From contig NZ_BAUA01000066.1 of assembly GCF_000710915.1 (NCBI RefSeq), positions 1 to 43,133 of the forward strand: a stretch of DNA of 43,133 nt, given 5' to 3'. A program made the translations under genes and the position numbers. Shown here piece after piece: positions 1 to 7,261 of this stretch. Under the pieces are notes generated by a model. The model was not told the origin of the DNA. It searched no databases and was given only the letters and a program-made list of their open reading frames with translations. How positions within the stretch are numbered: the first letter of the stretch is position 1; every line of letters starts with the position of its first letter. The stretch comes from Nocardia brasiliensis IFM 10847. GTDB taxonomy: Bacteria; Actinomycetota; Actinomycetes; Mycobacteriales; Mycobacteriaceae.

Positions 1-1346
1 ACAGCACGGGCGCGGACGGCCGCGCGGCTTTGGCGCCGAGCGCCAGCGGCAGCCCCCCAGCCCAGCCCGGCCATGCCGCGCGGCAACAGGAAGCGCTGGT
101 TGTGCGTGGTGGCGCGGATGTAGTTGGCCACCCAGATGGAGGAGTAGCTGGCGTCGGCGACCACGATGGCGTCGTCCGGCAGCAGCGCGCTGATCTCGTC
201 CGCGATGCGTTCCGGGCGCAGCGGCTCGCTGGTCGCGGTGCGCACGGCGGCGGTGGTGGTCTCGAACGCGGCCCGGGACCGGGCGATCTGCGCGGTGACC
301 GCGGCGCGGCTCGCGCTCCGTTCGCTTAGATCGAGCCCGCGCAGCGCCGCGGTGAGATCGTCCAGGCCCGCGCGCACGTCGCCGACCAGACGCAGCGACG
401 GATAGTTGCGGCCGATCTCGGCCGGATCGATATCGAGGTGGATGAACGTGGCGTCGTCCGGGAACAGGGTCCAGCCGTCGGTGCCGTTCTCGTTGGTGCG
501 TGACCCCGCGAACAGCACCACGTCGACACCGGCGATCCAGTCCCGCATTCCGTGCGAAACCCCTTGTGGGCCCATGTAATTGCCGATCACGCCGACGCTC
601 AGATCGGCGGTGTCCGGTAGCGCGCCCTTACCCATCGGAGTGGTCGCGACGGGTAGTGCGGCCAGCTCGCTCAACCGGGCCAGCGCCGCGCCCGCGTCGG
701 AGGCGATCGTGCCGCCACCGGCGACCACGAGCGGGCGCCGGGCCCGGGCCAGCAGTTCGGCCGCGCTGCGCACGGCGTCCGCGGGCGGGCGGATCCGGTC
801 GAGCGGGAACTCGGGCGGTCCCGGGTGGTGGCTCGTCGGCACCGGGGGAGCGGGCTGATCGAGGATGTCCTTCGGCAGCATCAGGACGGCGGGCCCGGGT
901 CGGCCGCTGGTCGCCGCGCGAAAGGCCGCGTCGAGGTACTCGTGCACCCGATCCGGATCGTCGAGGCGGTCGAACCACTTGGCGCAGCCGGAGAACAGAC
1001 TTTGGTGATCGATTTCCTGAAACGCATTTTTGTTGCGAATCGGACTCGGCACATCCTGGATGAACGCGACCACCGGAATGGACACCTTGGCGGCCTCGGT
1101 CAGCGGCGGAACGAGAAGCGTTGCGGCGGGACCGTTCTGCGCTACAACCACCGAGCAATGTCGCGAAACCCGAGCGAAACCGTCGGCCATCGTGCCCCCC
1201 GCGTTCTCGGTGCGATAGACGATCTGACGGATGCCGAGATCCTCGGCGGCCAAAACCAGCAGCGAGGGCAGGCTCTGCCCGAAGAATTCGGCTATTCCCC
1301 TGGCGCGCAGACTCTCGGCAATGGCGGTGGCGACTGTCGTAGGCAT
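1..1346 (-). CDS. ThDP-dependent enzyme, acetolactate synthase / benzoylformate decarboxylase-like (3' end outside window, possible frameshift)
   Basis: About 448 codons are visible, starting at an ATG behind an AAAAGG ribosome binding site; the C-terminus lies beyond position 1. The N-terminal ThDP pyrimidine domain shows the catalytic-type Glu in RTENAGG and then MADGFAR. The middle domain has PLVVAGGG, and the C-terminal PP domain begins with DASYSSIW and RGMAGLGWG. This order is that of the acetolactate synthase / benzoylformate decarboxylase / 2-hydroxyacyl-CoA lyase superfamily, and the substrate cannot be told from sequence. After GLGWG the frame becomes AAAGARR; removing one base from the C6 run at 53-58 restores GLPLALGAKAARP, the usual family sequence, so a one-base insertion is likely. 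The gene diverges from a LysR-type regulator that probably controls it. Confidence 0.75.
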   Translation of the reverse strand, partial: MPTTVATAIAESLRARGIAEFFGQSLPSLLVLAAEDLGIRQIVYRTENAGGTMADGFARVSRHCSVVVAQNGPAATLLVPPLTEAAKVSIPVVAFIQDVPSPIRNKNAFQEIDHQSLFSGCAKWFDRLDDPDRVHEYLDAAFRAATSGRPGPAVLMLPKDILDQPAPPVPTSHHPGPPEFPLDRIRPPADAVRSAAELLARARRPLVVAGGGTIASDAGAALARLSELAALPVATTPMGKGALPDTADLSVGVIGNYMGPQGVSHGMRDWIAGVDVVLFAGSRTNENGTDGWTLFPDDATFIHLDIDPAEIGRNYPSLRLVGDVRAGLDDLTAALRGLDLSERSASRAAVTAQIARSRAAFETTTAAVRTATSEPLRPERIADEISALLPDDAIVVADASYSSIWVANYIRATTHNQRFLLPRGMAGLGWGAAAGARRQSRAAVRARA

Positions 1347-1408
1347 CGGAACACCTTTTCGCGGTTGCGGGCGTGGACTGATCGGTAGCTACAGTCTTGG
1401 GCCACGGA

Positions 1409-1420
1409 GACCGGCCGGTC
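1409..1420. promoter_or_regulatory. 12-bp perfect palindrome between divergent genes
   Basis: GACCGGCCGGTC is self-complementary. It sits in the 129-bp gap between the ThDP enzyme and the LysR gene, upstream of the ThDP gene start. It could be a second operator half, but GC-rich palindromes also arise by chance. Confidence 0.25.
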
Positions 1421-1442
1421 CAATACGTTTTTACTTCCGATT

Positions 1443-1469
1443 GATAAGGTCTCCTTATCTGGCTAGGCT
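1443..1469 (+). promoter_or_regulatory. LysR-type operator plus -10 element of the lysR gene
   Basis: GATAAGG-TCT-CCTTATC (1443-1459) is a perfect 7-bp inverted repeat and contains the LysR-type form ATAAG-N5-CTTAT. Directly after it, TAGGCT (1464-1469) fits the actinobacterial -10 consensus TANNNT and ends six bases before the GTG start at 1476, so the lysR transcript is probably leaderless. The repeat lies over the -35 region of lysR, as expected for autorepression with activation of the divergent gene. Confidence 0.6.
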
Positions 1470-1475
1470 GACCGC

Positions 1476-2360
1476 GTGGACGATCTGCGCCGGGTTCGTT
1501 ACTTTCTGGCAGTCGCCGAGCATCGGCATTTCGGGCGGGCGGCCGACGCGTTGCACATCACTCAGCCCGCGCTGTCACAGCAGGTCAAGGCGTTGGAGCG
1601 GGAGTTGGGGGTGGAGCTTTTGACGCGCAACGGCCGCTCCTTCGTGCTGACCCCGGCCGGTGTGGCGTTACAGGCAGGCGCGCAGCAACTGCTCGACGCG
1701 GCCGCCGAGTTGGAGCGTGGCGTGCGGGCTCGAGCCTCCGGCACCACCGGCGAGCTGAAGGTCGCGTTCACCCGCTCGGGCTCCGACAGCGATATTTCCC
1801 AGCGCATCAGGGCATTTCGCAAGGAATTTCCCGATATCACGGTGTCCACGATTACCGGCTGGACCTCCTGGAATCTGGACCTGCTCGAGTCGGGCGAGAT
1901 CGACGTCGCATTCGTGCGCGGAAATATCGCGCATCCCCGAATCCATACGCACCTGATCGGGATGCAGGAGGCCGCGGTGGTCGTCTCGCGCGACCATCCG
2001 CTGGCCGGGCGCGCCACCGTGGAAAACGCGGACATCGTCGACGAGCCGATCGTGCTCTGGTCCCGGCATACCGGGCCGGAATTCTATGACGAACTCGTCA
2101 CGCACATCTGGGGCGATCGCGCGCCCAATCTGGTCGCGGAGGAATCCGACGCCGAACAGGTCCTCGATTCGGTGTCCACCGGCACCGGAATCAGCGTGCT
2201 CGACCGGAAACGGGCGACTCGGATCGCCCACGAGAACATCTGCGTCATCCCGTTCGGCGCGAATCCACCGCGGATCTCCATCCGGCTGGCGTGGATGGGC
2301 GACGCCGACACCCCGGCGCTCGCGCAGTTCCTGGCGTGGTGGCGGCGCCCGAGCGGCTAG
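1476..2360 (+). CDS. LysR-family transcriptional regulator
   Basis: 294 residues, the usual LysR length. The N-terminal winged helix-turn-helix (about residues 1-60) begins DDLRRVRYFLAVAEH, with FGRAADALHITQPALSQQV as the recognition part and LLTRNGRSFVLTPAG as the wing. The rest is a two-lobed effector-binding domain (about 90-290). The gene starts at GTG without a ribosome binding site but with a -10 element six bases upstream, which suggests a leaderless mRNA. It diverges from the ThDP enzyme gene across a good LysR-type box, so that enzyme is the likely target. The effector is unknown. Its stop codon overlaps that of the convergent XRE-cupin gene. Confidence 0.92.
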   Translation: MDDLRRVRYFLAVAEHRHFGRAADALHITQPALSQQVKALERELGVELLTRNGRSFVLTPAGVALQAGAQQLLDAAAELERGVRARASGTTGELKVAFTRSGSDSDISQRIRAFRKEFPDITVSTITGWTSWNLDLLESGEIDVAFVRGNIAHPRIHTHLIGMQEAAVVVSRDHPLAGRATVENADIVDEPIVLWSRHTGPEFYDELVTHIWGDRAPNLVAEESDAEQVLDSVSTGTGISVLDRKRATRIAHENICVIPFGANPPRISIRLAWMGDADTPALAQFLAWWRRPSG

Positions 2361-2944
2361 TTGCGGCCGGGAGTTCGGGCGCGCGTGTGAATACGCTCGC
2401 CGTGTTTGCCGAAGAGACTGAGGATTTCGACGGCGCCGGCGCCGGTGGAGCCGAACCAGTGCGGGATCTGGCAGTCGAATTCGGCGGCTTCACCCGGGCC
2501 CATGATGAAGTCGTGCTCGGCGAGCCGGACCCGGAGCCGGCCGTGCAGCACGTAGAGCCACTCGTATCCGTCGTGGGTGCGCAAATAGGGGTCGTGATCG
2601 TCGGCGGGGATGGTCATCTTGTAGGCGCGCGGCTCGGCTTGGTGCCGCGACAGCGCGATGAGCACCCGGCCGTCGCGCTTGGTGGGTTGCTGCGGGACGC
2701 GGGGATCGAGGACGCGCGGCGTCACGACGATCTCGTCGAGCGGAACGCCGAGCGCGACGGTCACCGGGACGATCAGTTCGAGGCTGGGTTTGCGCTGGCC
2801 GGATTCCAGTCGTGAGAGCGTGCTGGTGGACAAGCCGGTGGCGCGGGCGAGGTCGGCCAGGCTGAAGCCCTGCCGTTCCCGGGCCCGGCGCAGGCGCGGT
2901 GCGATCTGCTCGAGCACGGCACCGACGCTCGGTTGATCATCCAT
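2357..2944 (-). CDS. XRE-family regulator with C-terminal cupin sensor domain
   Basis: 195 residues from the ATG at 2944 (MDDQPSVG); an upstream in-frame extension runs through the operator palindrome and has no usable ribosome binding site. The N-terminal helix-turn-helix (about 15-75) reads RRARERQGFSLADLARATG then LSTSTLSRLESGQRKPSLE. The C-terminal cupin (about 105-185) includes HDGYEWLYVLHGRLRVRL, a PGEAAEFDC turn and IPHWFGSTG. Such XRE-cupin proteins are one-component small-molecule sensors. The gene diverges from an MFS exporter over a perfect 14-bp inverted repeat, so a simple sensor-repressor and efflux pair is the best reading. Confidence 0.9.
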   Translation of the reverse strand: MDDQPSVGAVLEQIAPRLRRARERQGFSLADLARATGLSTSTLSRLESGQRKPSLELIVPVTVALGVPLDEIVVTPRVLDPRVPQQPTKRDGRVLIALSRHQAEPRAYKMTIPADDHDPYLRTHDGYEWLYVLHGRLRVRLAEHDFIMGPGEAAEFDCQIPHWFGSTGAGAVEILSLFGKHGERIHTRARTPGRN

Positions 2945-2966
2945 GGTGTCGAGTAAACCAATCCGT

Positions 2967-3000
2967 CCCGGTATCGGCAACATCCTTTGCCGATACCGGG
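2967..3000. promoter_or_regulatory. Perfect 14-bp inverted repeat, probable operator of the XRE-cupin regulator
   Basis: CCCGGTATCGGCAA (2967-2980) and TTGCCGATACCGGG (2987-3000) are exact reverse complements separated by six bases. The element is the central feature of the 157-bp gap between the divergent regulator and MFS genes, 22 bp upstream of the regulator start and about 100 bp upstream of the MFS start. Length, symmetry and place fit a dimeric helix-turn-helix operator controlling both genes. A terminator is unlikely because no gene ends here. Confidence 0.7.
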
Positions 3001-3101
3001 CAGCTGGGCCGATGCTCGGCTCGGAGGTGATCCGACATGAACCGAACAACGGATACGGCAACGCAATTCGCGCGGGACGCGCACATCGAAGGAGTCCGGC
3101 G

Positions 3102-4295
3102 ATGAGCGCCACCGCACAGCTCACCGAGCGCCGGACCGACCGGCTGCCCCTGGGCGTCTATCTGCTGGGCTTCAGCCTGTTCGCAATGGGGACCGCGGAG
3201 TTCCTGCTGGCCGGGGTCCTGCCAGAGGCGGCCGTCGACCTGGACGTGTCGCTGTCCGCGGCCGGGCTGCTCATCACCGCGTTCGCGCTGGGCGTCGTAT
3301 GCGGCGGCCCGCCGTTCGCGGTGCTGAGTCTGCGCTGGCCGCGGCGCACCGCGCTGGTGGTGACCCAGGGCGTGTTCGCGGCGAGCATCGCGGTGGGCCT
3401 GCTGGGCGGGTACGAGGTGCTGCTCGTCTCCCGGGTGGTGGCGGGTGTCGCGTACGCGGGCTTTTTCGCGGTCGCGTCGGTGACCGCGATCGGGCTGGTC
3501 ACCCCGGACCGCAATGCCCGCGCGTCCGGGGTGGTGGTGAGCGGGCTCAGCGTCGCGATGGTGGCGGGCGGTCCCGCGGGCACGCTGCTGAGTCATTTCA
3601 CCGAATGGCGCGGCGGATTCTGGGCCGTCGTGCTGTTGACCGTCGCGGGGATCCTCGGCTGCCTACTCGGAATACCCGGTGCCACGACAGAAGCAGGGGT
3701 CGTGCCGAGCGTGCGACGGGAGCTGGCCACGATGCGCAGGCCGCGGCTGTGGCTGGTCTACGCGATCACAATCCTGACCACGGCGGCGTACATGATCACG
3801 TTCAACTACCTGGCGGCCATGCTCGCCGAGGACACCGGCGTCGCGCCTGTCTGGATTCCCGCGGTGCTCGCGCTGTTCGGCGTCGGGGCGTTCCTCGGCC
3901 TGTCGATCGGTGGCCGGATCGCCGACCGTCGCCCGCACCTGGCACTCGGCGCGGGCGCGGCGGCGATCGTGCTGCTGTCGGTGGTCCTCGCGCTCGCGAT
4001 GACCCAGGTATGGATCGTGGTGCCGGTGGTGTTTCTGCTCGGCGTCGCGGCGTTCGTGCTCAATCCGGCGCTGTACGGCCGAGTGTTCGCGATCGCGGGG
4101 GACGCGCCCACCCTCGCGGGCGCCACCACCGTCTCGGCGTTCCAGCTGGGCATCAGCGGTACTCCTGTGCTGGCCGCGCTCACCCTCGGTCGCGGCGCCG
4201 CCCTCACCTCGGTGTGCGTGATCGGCGCGGTGCTGGCGGTGCTCGCGCTGCCGCTGATCCGGTTCGATCGAGCGCGGATGGGTTCGCGACCCTGA
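3102..4295 (+). CDS. MFS efflux transporter, Cmx/CmrA-like (DHA1)
   Basis: 397 residues from the ATG at 3102 behind an AAGGAG ribosome binding site. About 12 hydrophobic segments are present. Helix 1 reads FAMGTAEFLLAGVLPEAA, a hallmark of the DHA1 chloramphenicol and sugar exporters, followed by LLITAFALGVVCGGPPFAVL, the RWPRR loop, and a proline/glycine-rich fifth helix with VAGGPAGTLLS. Proteins of this subgroup export chloramphenicol-type drugs, arabinose-like sugars or endogenous metabolites by proton antiport; the substrate here is unknown. Expression is probably controlled by the divergent XRE-cupin regulator. Confidence 0.88.
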   Translation: MSATAQLTERRTDRLPLGVYLLGFSLFAMGTAEFLLAGVLPEAAVDLDVSLSAAGLLITAFALGVVCGGPPFAVLSLRWPRRTALVVTQGVFAASIAVGLLGGYEVLLVSRVVAGVAYAGFFAVASVTAIGLVTPDRNARASGVVVSGLSVAMVAGGPAGTLLSHFTEWRGGFWAVVLLTVAGILGCLLGIPGATTEAGVVPSVRRELATMRRPRLWLVYAITILTTAAYMITFNYLAAMLAEDTGVAPVWIPAVLALFGVGAFLGLSIGGRIADRRPHLALGAGAAAIVLLSVVLALAMTQVWIVVPVVFLLGVAAFVLNPALYGRVFAIAGDAPTLAGATTVSAFQLGISGTPVLAALTLGRGAALTSVCVIGAVLAVLALPLIRFDRARMGSRP

Positions 4296-4313
4296 CCCTG
4301 GCCGGCGGCGACC

Positions 4314-6209
4314 CTACCCGTAGGACCAGCGGCCGCCGCCGGCCAGTTCCAGCCGGGTGTCATGATGCTGATCGACGGTGCTGCGATGCGCGGTGCTCAC
4401 CAGGATCAGCTCGGGCAGCTCGGTGCGGATCATGGTGTAGAGCGCGAACTCCAAGCCCTCGTCCATCGCCGAGGTCGCCTCGTCCAGGAACGCGGCTCGC
4501 GGCCGGATCAGCAGCAATCGCGCGAAGGCCAGCCGCTGCTGCTCACCGGGGGACAGGATGTTCGACCAATCGGCGTCCTCGTCCAATCTTGTTGCCAGAT
4601 GGCCGAGTTGGACCTTGCGCAGAGCGTCGGCGACAGTCTTGCCGGGCGCACTGTCCGGCGCCGCGGGATAGGTGACGGCCGCGCGCAACGGGCCCAGCGG
4701 CAGGTACGGCAGCTGGGCGATGAACAGCGTGCCGGGGGTTTGCGGCTTTCCGACGAGACCGTCTGTGTAGGGCCACATTTCGGCCAGCGCACGCATCAGG
4801 GTGGTCTTGCCGCTGCCGGACAGTCCCTTGACGACCACCGCGTCACCGGCGCGCAGGCGCAGGTTCAGGCCCTCGATCAGGACCGTGCCGTCCGGCTTGC
4901 GCACCTCGATATCGGTGAGTTCCACTGTGTCCTCGGTGATCTGGACGGGCAGTGTCGGCAGCTTCCTGGCCTGCTCGCTCGCCGTGATCAGACCGTCGAG
5001 CCGCAGCAGCGTGGCTCGCAGCACCGCGAACTCGCTGTAGCTGTTGCGGAAATACGACAGCGCGCCTTGGATCTGACCGAAGGCCGTCCCGGTCTGCTGG
5101 ACGTCGCCGAGTGTCAGTGTCCCGCTGAAGAAATGCGGTGCCTGCAGCAACCAGGGGAACACCACGGCCACCTCGCTGGCGGCCTGGTTCCAGCCGATGA
5201 ACTGGGTGGTCAACCGGACCAGGCGGCGATAGACCAGCAGCACTTCGGCGAAAAGCGCCCGCAGCCCGCGCTGTTCGGTCTGCTCGCCGCGATAGAACGC
5301 CACCCGTTCGGCGTTGTCGCGCAGCCGGACCAGGGCGTAGCGGAAGTTCGCGGTCACCGCCTGGTAGCGGAAGCCGAGGCCGATCAGCGGGCGGCCGATC
5401 CAGAAGGCGACGGCGGTGACCACCAGCACGTACAGGTAGACCAGAAACACCATCGCCTTGGGAATCTCGACGCCGAAAAGGGTCAGCGTCCCCGACAGAT
5501 CCCACAGGATTCGGGTGAACGACACCACCGACACCACCGAGGTGACCGCCCCGAGCGACAACGACCGCGCGCGCCCGGTCATCTCGGTCACGTCGTGCTG
5601 GATACGCTGATCCGGGTTGTCGATCGGCGCGTCGATGAACCGGGTGCGGTAATAGGCCCGGCCGTCGATCCATTCGCTGGTCATCCGCTCGGTCAGCCAA
5701 CGGCGCCAACGGATTTCGAAGCGTTGCCCGAGGTAGAAGTCCAGCTGGGTGCGGGCCACGTCGAGGATGCCGAGCACGGCGAAGACGAGCAGCGAGTGCC
5801 AGAACGCGTGCTCCGCGTCGGCCAGGGCGGCGTTGTCGCCGCGGCCGAGCGCCTCGGCGGCGTTCTGCAGGGCCGAGAACATGTCGTTGCCCTGGTAGGA
5901 GAGCAGCACCTTCACTCGGACCGAGAGCACGGCGATGATCAGCAACACCCCGGCGAGCGGGATCGTGCGCCAGGCCGTCCGCCCGCGGAAGAACCCGCCG
6001 GTGCTGCGCCGGAAATGCCGTCCCCAGGTGGTGACCCGCAGCAGCACGGTGACGACGATCAGGAAGACCAGGCCGGTGAGCGCGGACGCGAGGAGCACCC
6101 ACTGCGTGGACGCGACCAGCTCGTCGCTCCAGTCTCGTGACGCGTTCAGCTCGGCCTCCGATCGGGTCCCGCGAGGTCGGGTGCGTGCGTCGGTCACACT
6201 ACTGCCCAC
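4314..6209 (-). CDS. ABC transporter, fused permease-ATPase, SbmA/BacA type (Rv1819c-like)
   Basis: 631 residues, close to M. tuberculosis Rv1819c. The N-terminal membrane domain (about 35-400) contains the SbmA/BacA signatures VLLSYQGNDMFSALQ, RWRRWLTERM, GRAYYRTRF and NPDQRIQHDV. The C-terminal ATPase has Walker A GLSGSGKTT (462-470), signature LSPGEQQ (552-558) and Walker B AAFLDEATSA (572-581). Rv1819c is known to import cobalamin and hydrophilic peptides such as bleomycin through a large water-filled cavity; the same role is inferred here. The start is a GTG at 6209, and an internal GTG at 6197 is also possible. No cobalamin riboswitch is visible in the 77-bp upstream gap. It converges on the MFS gene. 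Confidence 0.88.
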   Translation of the reverse strand: MGSSVTDARTRPRGTRSEAELNASRDWSDELVASTQWVLLASALTGLVFLIVVTVLLRVTTWGRHFRRSTGGFFRGRTAWRTIPLAGVLLIIAVLSVRVKVLLSYQGNDMFSALQNAAEALGRGDNAALADAEHAFWHSLLVFAVLGILDVARTQLDFYLGQRFEIRWRRWLTERMTSEWIDGRAYYRTRFIDAPIDNPDQRIQHDVTEMTGRARSLSLGAVTSVVSVVSFTRILWDLSGTLTLFGVEIPKAMVFLVYLYVLVVTAVAFWIGRPLIGLGFRYQAVTANFRYALVRLRDNAERVAFYRGEQTEQRGLRALFAEVLLVYRRLVRLTTQFIGWNQAASEVAVVFPWLLQAPHFFSGTLTLGDVQQTGTAFGQIQGALSYFRNSYSEFAVLRATLLRLDGLITASEQARKLPTLPVQITEDTVELTDIEVRKPDGTVLIEGLNLRLRAGDAVVVKGLSGSGKTTLMRALAEMWPYTDGLVGKPQTPGTLFIAQLPYLPLGPLRAAVTYPAAPDSAPGKTVADALRKVQLGHLATRLDEDADWSNILSPGEQQRLAFARLLLIRPRAAFLDEATSAMDEGLEFALYTMIRTELPELILVSTAHRSTVDQHHDTRLELAGGGRWSYG

Positions 6210-6274
6210 CTGCGCTTATTCCGGGGATCCCGGCCATCGACGCGTTCGGGCCGCGCGGTGTCGGTGGGGCGGAT

Positions 6275-6280
6275 TAGCCT
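6275..6280 (+). promoter_or_regulatory. -10 element of the DUF2277 gene (leaderless)
   Basis: TAGCCT matches TANNNT and ends six bases before the ATG at 6287. No ribosome binding site precedes that ATG, so transcription probably begins at the start codon. Confidence 0.45.
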
Positions 6281-6286
6281 CGGGGT

Positions 6287-6556
6287 ATGTGTCGAAACAT
6301 CACGGCCCTCCGGGGGCTGGAACCCGCCGCGACACCGGAGGAGATCCAGGCCGCGGCGTTGCAGTACGTGCGTAAGGTCGGCGGCCTGTCCAGCATCTCC
6401 GCCACGACGAAGCCCGCGGTCGACGCGGCCGTCGCCGAGATCGCGGCGATCACCACCCGGCTGCTGGATCAGCTGCCCGATCGCAAGGTCCCGCCGAAGT
6501 CGGTGCCGCCGCTGCGCAGGCCCGAGGTGCAGGCGCGGATCCGCGCGCGCGGCTGA
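6287..6556 (+). CDS. DUF2277 domain-containing protein
   Basis: 89 residues, beginning MCRNITALRGLEPAATPEEI and ending in a basic tail (RRPEVQARIRARG). The CRNI..L....P.AT.EEI start and the VRK(V/I)SG-like stretch, here YVRKVGGLSSIS, are characteristic of DUF2277. The function of the family is not established. The protein is soluble, with no signal peptide or membrane segment. It stands alone between the ABC transporter and the biotin operon and probably has a leaderless transcript. Confidence 0.85.
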   Translation: MCRNITALRGLEPAATPEEIQAAALQYVRKVGGLSSISATTKPAVDAAVAEIAAITTRLLDQLPDRKVPPKSVPPLRRPEVQARIRARG

Positions 6557-6638
6557 GTCGGCGACCGCGCGCCGCACCTGCACGACCTGGCCGGTCGACC
6601 GCGGGCGGAGTGAGGTCCGGAAGCGATGCGGCGCCTGC

Positions 6639-6658
6639 TATCTTGAACGTCGTTCAAG
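6639..6658 (+). promoter_or_regulatory. bioY: BioQ-like operator overlapping the bioY -10 element
   Basis: CTTGAACG-T-CGTTCAAG (6642-6658) is a perfect inverted repeat and contains TGAAC-GTC-GTTCA, very close to the TGAAC-N3-GTTAC type box of the TetR-family biotin regulator BioQ in Corynebacterium and mycobacteria (remembered consensus). TATCTT (6639-6644) fits TANNNT and overlaps the repeat, so binding would block RNA polymerase. The bioY start is 18 bp downstream. Confidence 0.7.
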
Positions 6659-6676
6659 TCGCTAGCGGAGGAAATC

Positions 6677-7261
6677 GTGGACGGTGTCGAGGACCCTCGG
6701 AGGTCGAGGGTCGGTATTTCCGCGCGGGACATGGCGCAGATCGCGGTCTTCGCGGCGCTGATCGCGGCGATGGGCCTGCCCGGCGCCATCACGGTCGGCT
6801 TCAGCGGTGTGCCGATCACGGTGCAGACGCTGGGCGTGATCCTGGCGGGCGCGGTGCTGGGGGCGCGCAAGGGCACGGCCGCGGTGGTGGTCTTCCTCGC
6901 GCTGACCATGATCGGGCTGCCGCTGCTGTCCGGTGGGCGGACCGGATTGACCGCGATGGCGGGGCCGAGCGCCGGATACCTGGTCGGCTGGATTCCCGCC
7001 GCGCTGGTCATCGGCCTGCTGACCGCGCGCATTCTGCCGAAGTACCCGATCGTGCTCGGGCTGCTGATCAACGCGCTCGGCGGCATCGTGGTGATCTACC
7101 TGTTCGGCACCCTCGGCCTGCTGCTGCGGACCGACCTCGACGTCCGGCACGCGATCACGACCAACTTCGCGTTCATTCCCGGCGACCTGGCCAAGGTCGT
7201 CGTCGCCTCGATCGTCGCGAAGGGCGTGCACCGCGCGTACCCCGGGCTGATCCGTGCGTGA
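6677..7261 (+). CDS. bioY: Biotin transporter S component BioY
   Basis: 194 residues from a GTG behind GGAGGA. BioY family features are visible: ARDMAQIAVFAALIAAMGLPG, the PITVQTLGVILAGAVLGARKG segment and GRTGLTAMAGPSAGYLVGW. About six membrane segments follow the short polar N-terminus, as in ECF-transporter S components. BioY binds biotin in the membrane and works with the BioM ATPase and BioN coupling protein, both encoded downstream. Its stop overlaps the next gene by 8 bp. A BioQ-type operator in the promoter indicates repression when biotin is plentiful. Confidence 0.95.
   Translation: MDGVEDPRRSRVGISARDMAQIAVFAALIAAMGLPGAITVGFSGVPITVQTLGVILAGAVLGARKGTAAVVVFLALTMIGLPLLSGGRTGLTAMAGPSAGYLVGWIPAALVIGLLTARILPKYPIVLGLLINALGGIVVIYLFGTLGLLLRTDLDVRHAITTNFAFIPGDLAKVVVASIVAKGVHRAYPGLIRA

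Noticed and set aside
2945..3124. N-terminal extension of the XRE-cupin protein to 3124
   Set aside because: It would run through the operator palindrome and overlap the MFS gene start. The extra residues are Arg/Cys-rich and the ATG at 2944 aligns with XRE-cupin family starts.
4362..6140. 592-codon plus-strand frame opposite the ABC transporter
   Set aside because: Gln/His/Arg-rich shadow of an obvious ABC transporter gene.
6210..6286. Cobalamin riboswitch upstream of the Rv1819c-like transporter
   Set aside because: The gap is only 77 bp and no B12-box-like sequence or large structured leader is present.
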